A DNA stretch of 64,000 nucleotides, taken from the NCBI GenBank assembly GCA_012845835.1, contig JABAKD010000006.1:9978692-10042691 (forward strand), in the 5' to 3' direction. Position 1 is the stretch's first letter. Each line of letters begins with the position of its first letter. Position numbers and translations under genes: made by a program. The notes under the pieces were generated by a model. It saw only the letters and a list, made by a program, of their open reading frames with translations, was not told where the DNA came from and searched no databases. Source of the stretch: Undaria pinnatifida (taxonomy: Eukaryota > Sar > Phaeophyceae > Laminariales > Alariaceae). Of the stretch, positions 33,496 through 45,436 are shown in pieces.

Positions 33496-36183
33496 GTAGG
33501 TTATCTTCAGATCCACGAGCTCCACGTGGGGAATGTATCCCTTTTTGATTGTAGTGTGGATGGAAGATTATATCAATATTTGGAGGTTATCATGAAAGTG
33601 TCATATTGTTGCCCGAAAATGAGTGGTGGTGAGAGCATCTAGATGGAAGTGGTGAAGAAGTTCGTGAAAGCGATTGAAACGTACATACATCCAGTGTAGA
33701 TTTTCCTGCCATATGTCAGGTTGTAAGCACTTGGTGATAACAAACACATATGTGGTAGACCGCCCACGCAAGGCCAGCCACCTCGCCGTGTAACACACGC
33801 ACACCATATCGCTAAATACTTGATTTTGGTAGCAGGGACCGCGTTGGCAATCGTTACACGCGACGGATAGACCACAGTCTAGGTGATCTAAATCCTACAT
33901 CCCTCGGTTTTTATGTTGTTCAATGTTTACGCAGTCCTCAGTTAGCCCGGGCAACGTGTGCTAGGGCTTGGGGATTGTCCAGCATTCACGCGGCAACATC
34001 GTGTACTATCCACGTAGATCATACGGACTGGGGGATTGTCTGGTTTGAGAAACATAATTTAAATGATAGATCTGTATACTTTCGGCGTTTAGGTACATCG
34101 GGCATATCGACAAGGGTATTCGCACCGTCATGGTTTGCAGGTCCTGCTCAACATGTTTCATGGCAAGAACATAGGTATAGTATGCATGGCGTGACACCAC
34201 CGTAAAGGGCGTTATTACTGTTAGTATCGGGCAGGCTTTCACTGTAGTAGCCTACAAGCAATCTTCATAACAAAAGCAAGCTTGGGTAGAGTTACACCGT
34301 TCGTCCCACATGTTTGTGCTTCCGGATGAATGACGATGGCCGAATCGAAACAACAGCGCGTTCCTAGGGTGTCAGACTCAAATTACATCAAACCGGTAAC
34401 ATGCCTGAGGTCCAACTCGAGTTTAATACAACATGTGCTTCGTGAGATATAGACCGAATAGGGCGCTTCAAACGCGTATACCACCATGGCCGTACATGCG
34501 AAGGATGCTGGGTTTACAATACGAATATCAAACGGCCGTACATTTCCGTTCATAGTGCTACCATGTCACCAGCAGCGACCGCGTACTCAAACCTAACGCA
34601 ATATGTACTACTCCTTTGGAGATTCTACTCCTGTTGATCACGTTGTCAATGCGAGCCACGTTTCCAGCGAATATTGACAAATGCTTGCTGCACAGGCGTT
34701 GTCCTTGCTGGCATACCCCCCGTTTCTAATATTCAACTTTTCCGCGACTAATTTGTACGAAGATCGCCTGTGCCGAACTTCCTCTTGTACTAAACGCTTC
34801 CTCAACATTTGTGTTGTGCCGATTTCGCAATTTGTTTATTGGCAGGTTCGGTTCCTGGTTGAGCCGTGAAACTTCAACGTTGTCGTACAGATGCCGGTGA
34901 CAATCTCGTCGACTGACGATATTGGTTTTTTCCTTGCTTGGGGTGATTGAGTTACGAACTCGCGTACACTTTGCTCTAGGATCTGGTGGTGATAAGATTT
35001 AGCGTAGGCTGTTGTTGTTATGTCGTCGAACACGTGCAAGTGAACGAAACTCTTTTTGCGAGTCGCTGCATTGGTCGTTAGGTAAATGGTTGATGGTCAT
35101 ATGGGAGCTGAGTACAGGGGTGATCGCACTTTCAACCTGGAGTTTAATGGCGATCAGAGCCCGAGTTGCAGTTGGCGCTCTAGAGGGCGCGGCCTGGGTC
35201 ATAAGGAGGGTAGCCTCGACCTTAGTGATCAAATCGACAAGAAGTCGAAAAACTTGCCTGATTGTTCGTAAGTCAAGGGGTTTTGAATGTTTTCTGAAAG
35301 CTCGTCAACATCAGGTTAATGGCTCCTTCGTGGCAAGGGGTTCATGCCGTTTCCCCACACGCCAACACAGCAAACATTCTCGCCCTTCGATCGTGTTCCA
35401 ACCGTTGTCGCGTGCCGTTAAAACGTTGAATGGCTCGCGAAGAGTCACGGAAATAACATTCCGCCACCCCACCAGCAAGATGGTGATCCAGGGAGAGTAT
35501 CACCTGGTACGTCAGAGGTAGCACCAAATGTTTCTGGAGCCCCTCGACGGAGAAGCGGCCCTCTCCCAACCTCATATGGAGCAAAACTATATTCGCCCAA
35601 CCAAGCAAACTGTCCCACAGCCTACAGCAAGACACGAGTAGTCACGATTTCGCACGGAACCACGACAACTAGGATTCCTCTGCTGATTACGGACGTTAAC
35701 CCCCGTCATTTTGCGAGGTACGTCTACCCCGATCGCGCGGGCAATGCTCACTCCATGGCGATACGTCACTTATCTCCCCGCCATGATTCCCAGCGAACGA
35801 CAGAGGCAGTGCAATACTGACGCACCGCATACGCATGCGTGGCACCTATATGGCCGTTACCGTTTCACCAACCAGTCTTCCAGGGAAAACCTCCAACCGT
35901 TCCCGCGACCATGTCAAAATTTTACCCACCCAACATATAAAGAGGAATGACTAATCATCGTACTCGTCTGTCGCCCCCGCAGTGCACTCCCAAGATGGAG
36001 GCCACCAACGCACGCACGCTACGGTACAAGGATTGCATTTATAATTTCCAATAGAATATTCTCTTGGGGGGCTCTTAGCATTACCCAAGCGCCTGAGTGG
36101 AAAATCTCCGTACAAGTGTACGGCCAAAAACGTGTCAAACCCTGCCTGAAATAGGGGTCAAGGAGCCCGGTCATCGGCGCAAG
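33496..36183. other. No recognisable gene
   Basis: A final LNR-gene exon is expected somewhere downstream but not identified. A frame at 35012-35521 plus (169 codons) and opposing minus frames (35342-35635, 34999-35232) overlap without a domain. One minus frame has a heptad-like look (DLITKVEATLL), too weak to call. Confidence 0.35.
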
Positions 36184-36412
36184 TCAAGATAGAGGTATAC
36201 CACTATTTATCTTTTTTGTTTTCTTAAAATAACGGGGCTCCTTAACGCAAAATCGCCGTCAAAACGAAAAACATGCTTGGTTCTCGTCGTGTACTTGAGC
36301 CCATGAGAACCTTTTTTATTCGGTAGAAAATGTTTTAGTTTTCTCCGGATCGGTTTAAGGGAGGGATCTTAAGCTCCCAAATAAACGAAAAAGTCTCTAT
36401 CGCTGCGCGCGT
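36184..36412 (+). repeat. M1 MITE-like element, copy e
   Basis: Left end 'caagatagaggtatacc', right end 'tctctatcgctgcgcgc', with internal 'gggatcttaagctcccaa'. Confidence 0.75.
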
Positions 36413-36890
36413 CCATGCACAACTTGCTGCGATCAAAACGTGTTGCCCATATCGGACGGATGCTACGGTATCGACAAACCACTTTCGAAAATAATCAAGA
36501 CTTCTCACTCAATAACCGTTACCTCCCTGAACAACAGATTCGGAGTAAATCGAAAGTGCAACCCAATCATACAACCTTCTCCCTTCACCAAGAAAATGTG
36601 TACGCCAGAACTTTTAAACGATATCCCGCAGGCGAACAAATATGTTCACCAAACAGAGCCACCCATGCGGTAGCTTCATTTCATGTACATGACCTTCAAG
36701 GCGCATATATCCCCCAGTAAACCCATGACCTGGGGATACAAGCATGATTTCACTCCACCACAATGGACGGCATGTGCGGCGATTTCGAGGTTTATTTGCC
36801 CTTGTCGTGCAGAAACCTAAATATCAAAACCTGCTGCCTCTCTCAAACCACTCGTCCTCCTAGCACGCGCCAGATCTTTGAGGAAAAAAC
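36413..36890. other. Unassigned spacer between M1 copies
   Basis: A 101-codon frame (36415-36720) overlaps a 77-codon frame on the same strand. Neither has a recognisable domain. Confidence 0.35.
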
Positions 36891-37136
36891 GCGTACTACG
36901 GTAGAGGTAGCACTTTCCGTCTATAATGTTTGCTGAATGACAGGGTTCCTTAACTCAAAATCGTCGGGGAAAGTGGTGATTGTCTTCGCGCGATTCTCGT
37001 TGTACACCTAGACCATGGGATTTTTCGTCCGGTATAGCAGTTCTATTTACATAAAAAAAATACGTTCTGGTAGACGTCTTTGGCTCCCAATTTGAGGAAC
37101 TTCACAAAAAATTGCTGCACCTCTATCGTAGCGCGC
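36891..37136 (+). repeat. M1 MITE-like element, copy f
   Basis: gcgtactacggtagaggt at the left and cacctctatcgtagcgcg at the right form good inverted ends, with typical internal landmarks. Confidence 0.8.
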
Positions 37137-37738
37137 TAAAAAACATATATTACCTCGCGCCTAGTGGGCCGTTCGGGCTTTTCCGACTTCTGTCTGACCG
37201 GGTCCTCTCTGCCGAGGAAGCCTCCGCGGATTCACCAACACTGGTGGTCTGTTGGTCACATGCCTGCTGTAGGTCATGGGGTTGTTCCTGGAAATAAGGG
37301 CAGAGTGTATCTCAGATTAACGTTTTGAATTGGGTCTCGTGACCCTCACCTCTTGATTCCGGACGCTGCAGGTGCATACCCATCTCGACGAGCGTCACAA
37401 TCTACCATGTACAGTACCTTTCCAAATACTGACATATCCAGAACAGGTGTGCGAGCTATGTATCGTAAAACCACCCAGTGGTCCTCAACCGATTGATTCT
37501 ATGATAGCACTTCCCCCCCCCAAAAAAATAGCGATTTGCTTCAACGAACGTCTCATGGCTGGTCGAAATGAGGAAGAATGCTACGAAAACAACGTCAACA
37601 TATTTCTTGTTTGGAAGGAACTATGGAACTACGACGTTGGGGTGGCAACGGACACAAAAATATTACTGGAAAAAAACGGCCGGGAGCAGGTTTCAGAACC
37701 GGCGATTTGGTTTAAGAATATCTGGGGGGGCTACCGGA
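37137..37738 (+). other. Open frame in paralogous segment P2
   Basis: A frame from 37372 to 37794 (140 codons) includes 37.51-37.73 kb, which resembles 12.00-12.19 kb ('aacgtctcatgg' versus 'acgtttcatgg'; 'gggagcaggtttcagaaccg' versus 'gggagctggtttcaaaaccg'). Its end runs into an M2 element. The duplicated part might be coding (GRNEEECYENN versus a frameshifted equivalent), but I recognise no family. Confidence 0.3.
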
Positions 37739-38028
37739 CAAGGCTACGGCATGTTGACTTTGTTGTTGTTTTTTGGGGGCATTTTTGGCAGTAGCTTAGG
37801 GTCGCTCGCGCCAGGGACCCTCCTGTTGCAGTGCGGTGTTAAGCCTTTGTGATGATTTTTTTTTTTGCTGCTTGAATTCGCGATACAATGGCCATTGACG
37901 ATCGACGCCGAAAAATAACTCTCAAAGCATATCTGTCCATGAGGTACGGAGTCACTCGTGCGAGTTTGATGGCTCGAGTCCGGGAGTGAAAAATGGAGGT
38001 ACCCCCCGCCTCTACCGTTAGCCTTGGT
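37739..38028 (+). repeat. M2 MITE-like element, full copy
   Basis: Left end caaggctacggcatg, internal 'gggtcgctcgcgccaggga' and 'ggagtcactcgtgcgagt', right end 'taccgttagccttgg'. About 290 bp, non-coding. Confidence 0.8.
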
Positions 38029-40124
38029 GGTACCGTACAACGACTCAACCCCTGCGTTGACTGCTCTTGCTTCAATGCCGTGACAGGCACTCACAACTTC
38101 GGCGCAGGGCAGTGTAAAGGGTTCGCAATGGAACTAGCACTACCGGAACCTATATTCGCGGTGGCCCGGGGTGGTTCGCGAGCACCTGTAACCCACGCGC
38201 TCTTCTGCAAGCTTGAGTGCTGTTTTTTTCTCTTGTGTGCGATATCAATCCGTTATGGAAAGGGGAGGTACCCTGATATTAATGAGTCGCCACTATATTT
38301 TGTTTTCAGCTAGATACGGGGCCTCTCCTAGAGGTGGCTAGCGCCTGGTGCTGAAAATGGGGCATCCCCCCCTACGGTACCCTTCAACTTCGGTGATGGC
38401 CTTTGCAAGCCTGGGCATTTGCGCTCCCTGCCTTGTCGAGACAACCGCGTGTTGTCCAGAGAGTGACTTTTTCAGTTCGTCCAGGGGATTGTGTTGCGAT
38501 GAGTGTTGACTAATGCACGTCTACACGGGAGTTGCTTGTGGGCGGAGCTAACAATTACGAAACAGAAACCATGGTACGCCTGCCACCAACATCGCCACGT
38601 ATAGTCGCACGCCTCCCTTTCCTGTCACCGCCAACGACCGCAATATTTCCTATATCGTTTTGGCTTTCCGTCGTCGAATGCAGGAAGGAGTTTGACTACT
38701 TCAATGATTAGCATAGAGGCTCTGATTCTGATATGATCGGTAGAGGTAGCACCGAAATGTCTGTAAATATCACTTGTGATGAGAAAAATATAATGTACAT
38801 TTCTTGAATGTAGCACTCATGTAGCCTAAGATGGCAACCAGGAGGAAACCAGGGGAGGGGGAAATAAGTATGAAAAGCACGGAAAAGTATGGAGCGATCG
38901 GGATGGGGATGCCTTCCACCTGATCGACACTGCACAACGCCCATTATACGGGCAGATGCACTTGACATGTTGTCGTACTGACCGACAGACCGGACCCTTG
39001 GATATTTTTTGTTACAGCATTCCCCACAACTTTATCCAATCAATGTAGTAGCAAGTGGGTTTCAATTAGAATGCAGAATTTTAGCAATAGCGAATATTAA
39101 ACCGGGGTTCCCCTCCCATGGCATTTCACCGAATCTCGAAGATGACACTTAAATGGCTCATGGTAGTCACTACGAATCAACCACATGCTAAGTTCGATAT
39201 TGCTTTAAGCGCCCTTGACGATATTTCAGTACCTGGAGGTACTCGACACTCAAAACAGTAAACACAAATAGTACGATATATTTAGACCTGCATATTAACA
39301 GCGGCAATATGTATGTAACCATGTCACTCAGGTAATCAGAATGGGAAACGAGAACAGCATTTTCAGATGTGTTACGTAAACAGAAGTATCATAGATTAAA
39401 CCACGCCACAAAACACGCTTCATGTAATTACCAGCAAACAATACTCTAGAAGCGCAACCCGGTCTATTCAGTATTCAACATCCCCCATGAGTTCATACAT
39501 AGAGCCAGAGGGGAAACGAAACACAGTAGAAAACGACTCTCGTCAAGTACAGCGAAAAATCTTACTATTGAGTTGTATGTACGTACGCAGGTACTGGAAA
39601 GAAAAGCATTGGAATGCATATAGCGAGGTAATAATATGCTGTGATCGATATAGACGTATGACAAAAGCTATACTGTTTGGCTACTAGCCGAGTTAAATCC
39701 TTGAACAAGAGGGCGTCAGCATGTGCCTTCTTCATGAAGAAAAACGAAGCGTCAGAACGTATCTCCTGTGTGGTTGCTACGCACCCCTTGATCGAATGGT
39801 AGAACAAGTTTGGAGAAAATCCTATTTAGTTGTGTGTTTCGCTGAAACGGGTACAGGATGACGATTATGTGAATATGTGGTTAGAATACCACGGAACAGT
39901 GCCTGTGCGTGCCACAGTTCTACACAGTTGCTGCAGCGGCCGTGGTGAACTACGTTCCACACAAAAGACAAGTTGAACTATTACTTTCGTTCATTGGTAC
40001 AAAAATAAGCAGTCGTCAAAACTCAACCGTGTTTTCGAGTTGACAAGGCTGACGGTACCTCTACGAAAAGAAAGCTACTCAGTATGTTGCGATTCATCGT
40101 CCTCCCCGATTTATCGTCTCTGTC
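38029..40124. other. No gene; partial M2 at 38265-38395
   Basis: At 38.27-38.40 kb are an M2-like interior and right end ('ggggcatccccccctacgg'). The remainder, to 40.1 kb, is AT-rich, with short frames and no known repeat. Confidence 0.4.
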
Positions 40125-40460
40125 TTGCAATATTCACACACCACTTCAAGATGTCAACCCCCCCCGAAGTATTGTAGCCGCCCCTTCGAAGTGTTAACCT
40201 CCCCTGAAATATTTTCAACCCCCGCCTCACGGAAATGCCTGACGATTCAAGCCAGGCGTTTACATTGCAGATATTTACTTAAGGGTCATGTCCACCCACG
40301 CTTTCTCAAGAGTGATACAGCCAAACTTTGTTTATTATCTCCCGCGCTAGACCGAATGAGATATGTCACATTGGGGATCAAGCCGCGACGACAGTTGGTT
40401 TAGGCCGCTGATATATTATATGGATCTTGATATAAGGCCAAACTTTGCGTTGATGATATG
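40125..40460. repeat. Short-motif repeat patches
   Basis: At 40.15-40.24 kb, C-rich motifs of about 20 bp alternate with 'gaagtattgtag', 'gaagtgttaac' and 'gaaatattttc'. This is the inverse of the G-rich arrays at 41.51-41.60 and 43.29-43.48 kb. At 40.30-40.46 kb 'gtgatacagccaaactttg' and 'tgatataaggccaaactttg' are related phrases. Confidence 0.5.
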
Positions 40461-40461
40461 G

Positions 40462-40722
40462 CCAAACCTCCGGCGGCGGGGTCCTTTTGGGTCCTGTTTT
40501 GCAGCAAACAGGGGTCATTCGCGCACGTGACCCCCCTCTTCCTTGGTGTTATAAGCGTTCGCGCTGCTTACGTTATTCGATATGAACCCCCAGAGAGGTG
40601 GTTAGCTACGCTGCACGAAGCAAGCTGCTCAACGTGGGTTTGTCAGTGAGGTACAGAGTCATTCGTGGGAAAGGGTCGGACTCAGCAGTGAAAGCGGGGG
40701 AACCCACTTTACGGTAGCCTTG
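40462..40722 (+). repeat. M2 MITE-like element
   Basis: Internal 'ggggtcattcgcgcacgtga' and 'gtacagagtcattcgtggg', right end 'ctttacggtagccttgctc'. The left end is eroded. Confidence 0.65.
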
Positions 40723-42004
40723 CTCGCATGGTGTATCAAGGGTGATACAGCGCTGCTTCCGTGCCCAACTCTCTGCCGGGATCGAGTACGATATGGATTA
40801 TTGTTTGCAGAGCGATGAGCTCAAAGATCACCAATGAAGTTGGGCTAAATCACCCTTGGTATAATGTGGGTGGGGTTGACCCGTAAGCATCTGCAAGCCT
40901 AAGCCCTGGTTTGAATCGGCGGGGGTTTCAGTCGGGGAGGAGGGGTGTACTCATATTTTTCATGGCCATTGTCGTATGGCCGTAGACCCTCGCATCCCTG
41001 ACGGAGCACGCCGGGTTTTATCCAACAGGACAGACATTGCTTGACACCAAACGCGAAAGCTGTGATGACTTCGTCGAGTCGCGTACGGGGTGGACTGCAT
41101 CCGCTCATAAGACGGACTTAATCACCTTGCTGTGCCTACTTTCTGGCTTATGGATGATAGCGCCAATGGGCTACTTTGATTTCTGGGTTGGTCACTCCGG
41201 ACACAGCAATGGAGTTACTATGTACCTGCCTCGTGGGTGCATTACCATATATCACACTACGTGGTGCGATCGTTCCCTTGGTGCGGAGTAAGGGTTCTCC
41301 ACCCAGCGCAATATGATCTAACTCGATGTAACTTTATCACCATCATGGTGACCGCCCAGATCAACAAAAGAAACAAACAGTACCCTGGTTGTGTGGGTCA
41401 CATAGGCACTGAGATATTTAAGTGTCATGCAGCGTCGTCGCGAACCAACGACACACCCAATTGACATAATGTTATATAGCATCCGTGTCAACCGAGACCA
41501 ATTATTGTACAGGGGGGTAGAATATTTCCGTCGGGGTAGAATGTTTTGAAGGGGGGGGTGATACTTCGAAGGGGAGACGGAATACTGTGAAAAGGAGAGA
41601 ATTATCAACGGAGACGGTGAATCGTAACAACCGAAGACATACTAGATCAAGAGTGATCTAGCTCAACTTCCGTGGCCACCTCGTGGCTGACGTTATTAAA
41701 TGTAGTCACTTACGATTATGCAGAGTAGCGAAGCAGACTACCATGCACGACATAGCCATCTTGAATGCTTCCATGTATGACCCGTCGTGCGTAGAGGCAT
41801 CAAGGACAGTGTAGCCAGCAGGTATCGTACATCATGGGTGATCCAGCACTCTCAAGAGAATGTCTATACCTGGTACTGCCATTCCACACCGCTTTCTATC
41901 TCAACCGTGGGATAATTTCGTGAAAGGGCTACGAGTATATTTCCCCTCGTATAGGATACCTGCGGACATTATCGCCCTTGACATTCACCCCCCACTCCCT
42001 GCTG
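40723..42004. other. No gene; G-rich short array at 41.51-41.60 kb
   Basis: Contains 'atcaagggtgatacagc'-type phrases (about 40737, 41645) shared with 42.4-42.8 kb. A short array of 'gggggtagaatatttccg'-like units lies at 41505-41595. Short frames only. Confidence 0.4.
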
Positions 42005-42264
42005 ACGCGTGTTACGATAGAGGTTCGCCACATTTCTTCTGAGGTTCCTCGTTTTGGGAGCTTAAGGCATGCCCTTCTCAACCCCAAAGCTGATTTTGAA
42101 GAAAATTAGGACAGATACCGGACGAAAAATCCATTGGCGTAGGTATACTAGCATAATCATGACACAAAAAAAAAAAAAAAAACGGCGATTATATTCTTAA
42201 GGAGGTCCGTCATTCAGGAAACGTTTTTGCTAATAAGAGTTATATCTATATATTAGCACACGTC
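42005..42264 (-). repeat. M1 MITE-like element, copy g, inverted
   Basis: Internal landmarks read in reverse complement (ttgggagcttaagg, 'gaggtccgtcattcagg'). It is bounded by gcgtgttacgatagaggt and a weak 'ttagcacacg'. An A-run of 17 lies at about 42162-42181. Confidence 0.65.
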
Positions 42265-42359
42265 TCCTACGCATGACGGGTGATTTGTCGAAGAATAACA
42301 ATGTGCCATATGTCATGCACGGTATTCTGTATCGCTAATCCGAAAAATAGTTTGCGACA

Positions 42360-42770
42360 AGACCAGCCGCATTTAATGCCAGCCATGAGGTGGTCACTGG
42401 AGCTAGGCTAGGTCACGCTTAACACGGCATAACATCGGGCTAGGTCACGTACTGTATTTTATATCACAAACTTGCATAGCCGGTTATGTGCCTTGCAATC
42501 ACTCCACAAGCAACCAGTCTTACAGCCTTCAATCTCAATCGAGAGATAGTCACCAAATTGTCCGACATTACCCTTGATATAGTGTATCAGCGAGCTATGT
42601 CTTTTGATACATTGTACAGCACTATGTTGCACAGTACGGATGATGTGCCCACCGCTCGGTAAACGAGCTACATTCTTCTCATTGCGTTCAATCTCAGCCG
42701 CGAGGTGATCGCTGAAGTTAGGCTGTATCACCCTTGATATAGTATATATATCACTCATAATGATGGTGCG
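42360..42770 (-). repeat. Reiterated phrase array
   Basis: On the plus strand 'ttcaatctcagccgcgaggt', 'gatcgctgaagttaggctg' and 'atcacccttgatatagt' recur in related forms at about 42.53-42.60 and 42.69-42.75 kb. Partial versions lie at 42.38-42.42, 40.83-40.86 and 41.64-41.70 kb. It is a degenerate tandem or dispersed repeat with no coding signal. Confidence 0.55.
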
Positions 42771-42855
42771 CTTTACCGCTCAAGATTGACAATATCATCC
42801 TCACAAACTTGGACAATAACACTCACGATCAACGATACCAGCGGCCTATACCAGC

Positions 42856-42929
42856 GGTCGCGGCTTGATACGGACGTGCCTAGTTCGGTCTCAGTCGCGG
42901 CTTGATACGCACGTGCCTAATTCGGTCTC
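42856..42929 (+). repeat. 37-bp tandem duplication
   Basis: Two copies of a 37-bp unit starting gtcgcggcttgatac and ending cggtctca, with two differences. Confidence 0.85.
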
Positions 42930-43482
42930 AGTCGTTGGACCACCATTACAAAAATCTATGTCAACCTTGATATAAGCCTGGGAGGGGATGATTTCGGAGA
43001 ACACATCCGCAAGAACAAACCTTGGCTTGAATATCAAGAGTTTTGGTGGAGAGTGGTTCTACGATAGCCGTCCCAACTTTTCTTGAACGAAATCGCCGGT
43101 TTAGCAACCAGCTCCCGGGCGTACCTCCTGAAATACGATGCCTCTTGCCATCCCGACGTTATCGTTCGATAGTGCTTTGCGAACAGCAAAACATATGGAG
43201 GCTATTTTTTATGAGTGGGCCCTTCCTCGTGTCGAGCAGCCGTGAATCGTTCGTTAAAGAAAATCGCTGGATTTGGTAGGGGCTATCGTAGACTCAGTCT
43301 GGGGGGTTTAGAGTGTTTCAGGAGGGGTCTGGATACTGAAGGGGAGGCTTCATTTAGAAGGTGAGGATGGAATATAGAAGAGGGTGTTGGTATTCGCAAG
43401 TGTGGGGTTGACAGTATGGAGTGGGGTATGCATATTGCAAAAGGGGGAAGATACACCGGAGTAGACGATAAATTGCAACATT
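42930..43482. other. No gene; G-rich short array at 43.29-43.48 kb
   Basis: Units of about 20-25 bp of the type 'gaggggtctggatactgaag' are reiterated. They are related to the arrays at 41.5 kb and, inverted, at 40.15 kb. Confidence 0.45.
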
Positions 43483-44130
43483 TGCGACACGCCACCTCCC
43501 CTGCACGCAACGGCGATGATCTCGTGGATGGTTGCGAGCACAACCAATTCTGCTTCGTCAGCCAAATCTTTCGGAGTTCAGCTTAAAGCCTGTCGGGCCC
43601 TACCGCCTTTCGGTTCTCCAGCGCACGGATCGCGTCCACTACTCCGCACCCTCACGGGACGTCGTCCCCTGGCCTGCATGGGGATCACTTCTTGAGCTCG
43701 CCCACAGTGCATGGATCAAGGGTCGACCACTTGGCGTTGAGTAACTATTAAAACCACCTCACCCACGGCTCCCGGATGAAGGCGTTATCTCGCAGGCATC
43801 GGGTTTCCTGGTCCTTAATGTACTTCGAGTCACACGTCTTCTTAAGATTCCTTTCCGCACCCATCGTTTTTAGGTGTTTGTAGACGCCAGACTGTCCACC
43901 TTCTCGGATACACCCTTCGAGTTTGCTGACCTAATCATCGAAGGACCTCTGTTCGGCGTACGCCCGTGCGTGTTTCAGTTGTTTGCTGACCGTCTTCAAG
44001 GCTCTCAGTAGACAGCAATCAAAGAGCAGAACAAAGCCATTTCCTCGGGTCTTCCCATTCTTGCCATGGTGCGCCCAACTCCGCTCTAATATCCTCCATC
44101 GTGCACACCAACCCCTTGTTACTTGCTTGC
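43483..44130 (-). pseudogene. LINE reverse-transcriptase fragment (N-terminal part)
   Basis: Minus-strand translation in shifting frames gives a non-LTR retrotransposon pre-RT and early RT region: KLEGCIREGG, GVYKHLKTMGAERN, IKDQETRCLRDN, IREPWVRWF, AIRALENRKAVGPDRL, then VLATIHEI and ACRGGGVSQ. The phrase NRKAVGPD is the typical 'GKAVGPDGL' start of LINE RT domains. Frameshifts and stops break it, and downstream RT motifs are absent. It probably belongs to the same family as the fragment at 45437-46470. Confidence 0.7.
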
Positions 44131-44511
44131 ACCCATGTACGCTGTATCGGTCGCATTCGACAGTAGAGTCTCGGTTAGTGCTCTGGGGTCATCATGACAT
44201 CAACGCTCGTGGTAAAATAGTACCGGGTATTGGGAAGGCAAGCTTGACGGCTATCGAATCAGGGTGTTTCGTCCGTAGATGCGCGTCAACCACTAACCAT
44301 GGTAGATCAATAGCCCGGCGGTTTTTGGTTAACACTCAAATATATCGCTTTGGGAAATTTAGTTCGATTCCACCCAAGGGGGAATTATGTCCAACACGAG
44401 ATTGATTGTTGTCCCACACAGCGCGTTCCTTGGACAGGGCCCGCACAATCGCATTGCGTACCAACCAGCCGTCTGTACACGTGCGGTGTAAGAATTCCGT
44501 CGAGAATCGCT
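44131..44511. other. Unassigned spacer
   Basis: Overlapping frames on both strands without a domain. It may include diverged upstream LINE sequence on the minus strand. Confidence 0.3.
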
Positions 44512-44590
44512 GCTGATGCTGCTGTTGTTCTCACATTGACTCCCATAATCGAAGTCCGCGGCAACAGGGCAGACGGTGTACAATACTGAT
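44512..44590 (+). repeat. VLTL repeat, copy 2 (diverged)
   Basis: 'ctgttgttctcacattgact', 'cccataatcgaagtcc' and 'caacagggcag' match copies 1 and 3. The conserved frame is lost after VVLTLTPII. Confidence 0.45.
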
Positions 44591-45436
44591 GTAGCAAATA
44601 TTTAAGATTTCCCGTGTTTTGTCGGATTTGATTCTAAGAACGGAGATAGCGGAACCGATGACGCGTAAGCTCATGAACCCATCAGTCAAGTTAACTTCGG
44701 TCTACTTCCCTCACAAGCTCAAACGCGTTGGTGATCCTCTACTTTATTGTGGCATCACCCTGAACACGGAGGTTTTGACAGAAAAGGACAGGATTGGACG
44801 ACATATCAGTGAGAGAGAGGACGTTCGATCAAAAGCTATCCTAAGTGGTGTTTAGCGGAATACCAAGCTCAAGAACATTTTCTGTTTCTTTTTGACGCAT
44901 CGGCATATAGGACTAATCCTCGCCGGCCGCATTTCATATATATCCCTCGTACAATAAGTTTGTGAGCTCCAAATTCGAGGAGGTCAACATCTCTCACGGA
45001 ACATGGCTGCATCGATATCCGTTCACGCAACATAGCCGACAATTAATGTCCCTCTAGTCTTTATACACCTGCGCTTGTGAATACCAACATTACGGTAACG
45101 GGGGAACCCAAATTTCTCCTGCCTCCTTTGAGACGCTCGACAATTGACTCTTATCTGAGGGAAAAATGGGCTTTTTGGTGGTGTATTTTGACGCAAGGTA
45201 ACTTCCCTTTCAATTGCCGTTTCTTATCGCTCAAATAACATCAGCACGGAAGCATGAAACGACGAGGCGGCAGAAGAACAGGGGATTCACTTGCTCTAGT
45301 AGCGTGAGCTAGTGGAAAATTTCAAACGTGACCCACCTTGAGCAGCAACCTAGGCTAACGTTAACTGAAGTCATCTTGCAAACTGATAGTTGAACACTTA
45401 AGGCTCTAAATCGCTTACAAGCGGTGTTTCGTCTAA
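44591..45436. other. Unassigned spacer
   Basis: A 78-codon frame (44619-44855) has no recognisable domain. I see nothing else. Confidence 0.35.

Noticed and set aside
35012-35521. 169-codon plus-strand ORF with opposing minus frames
   Set aside because: No domain on either strand. A weak heptad look on the minus strand is not enough for a call.
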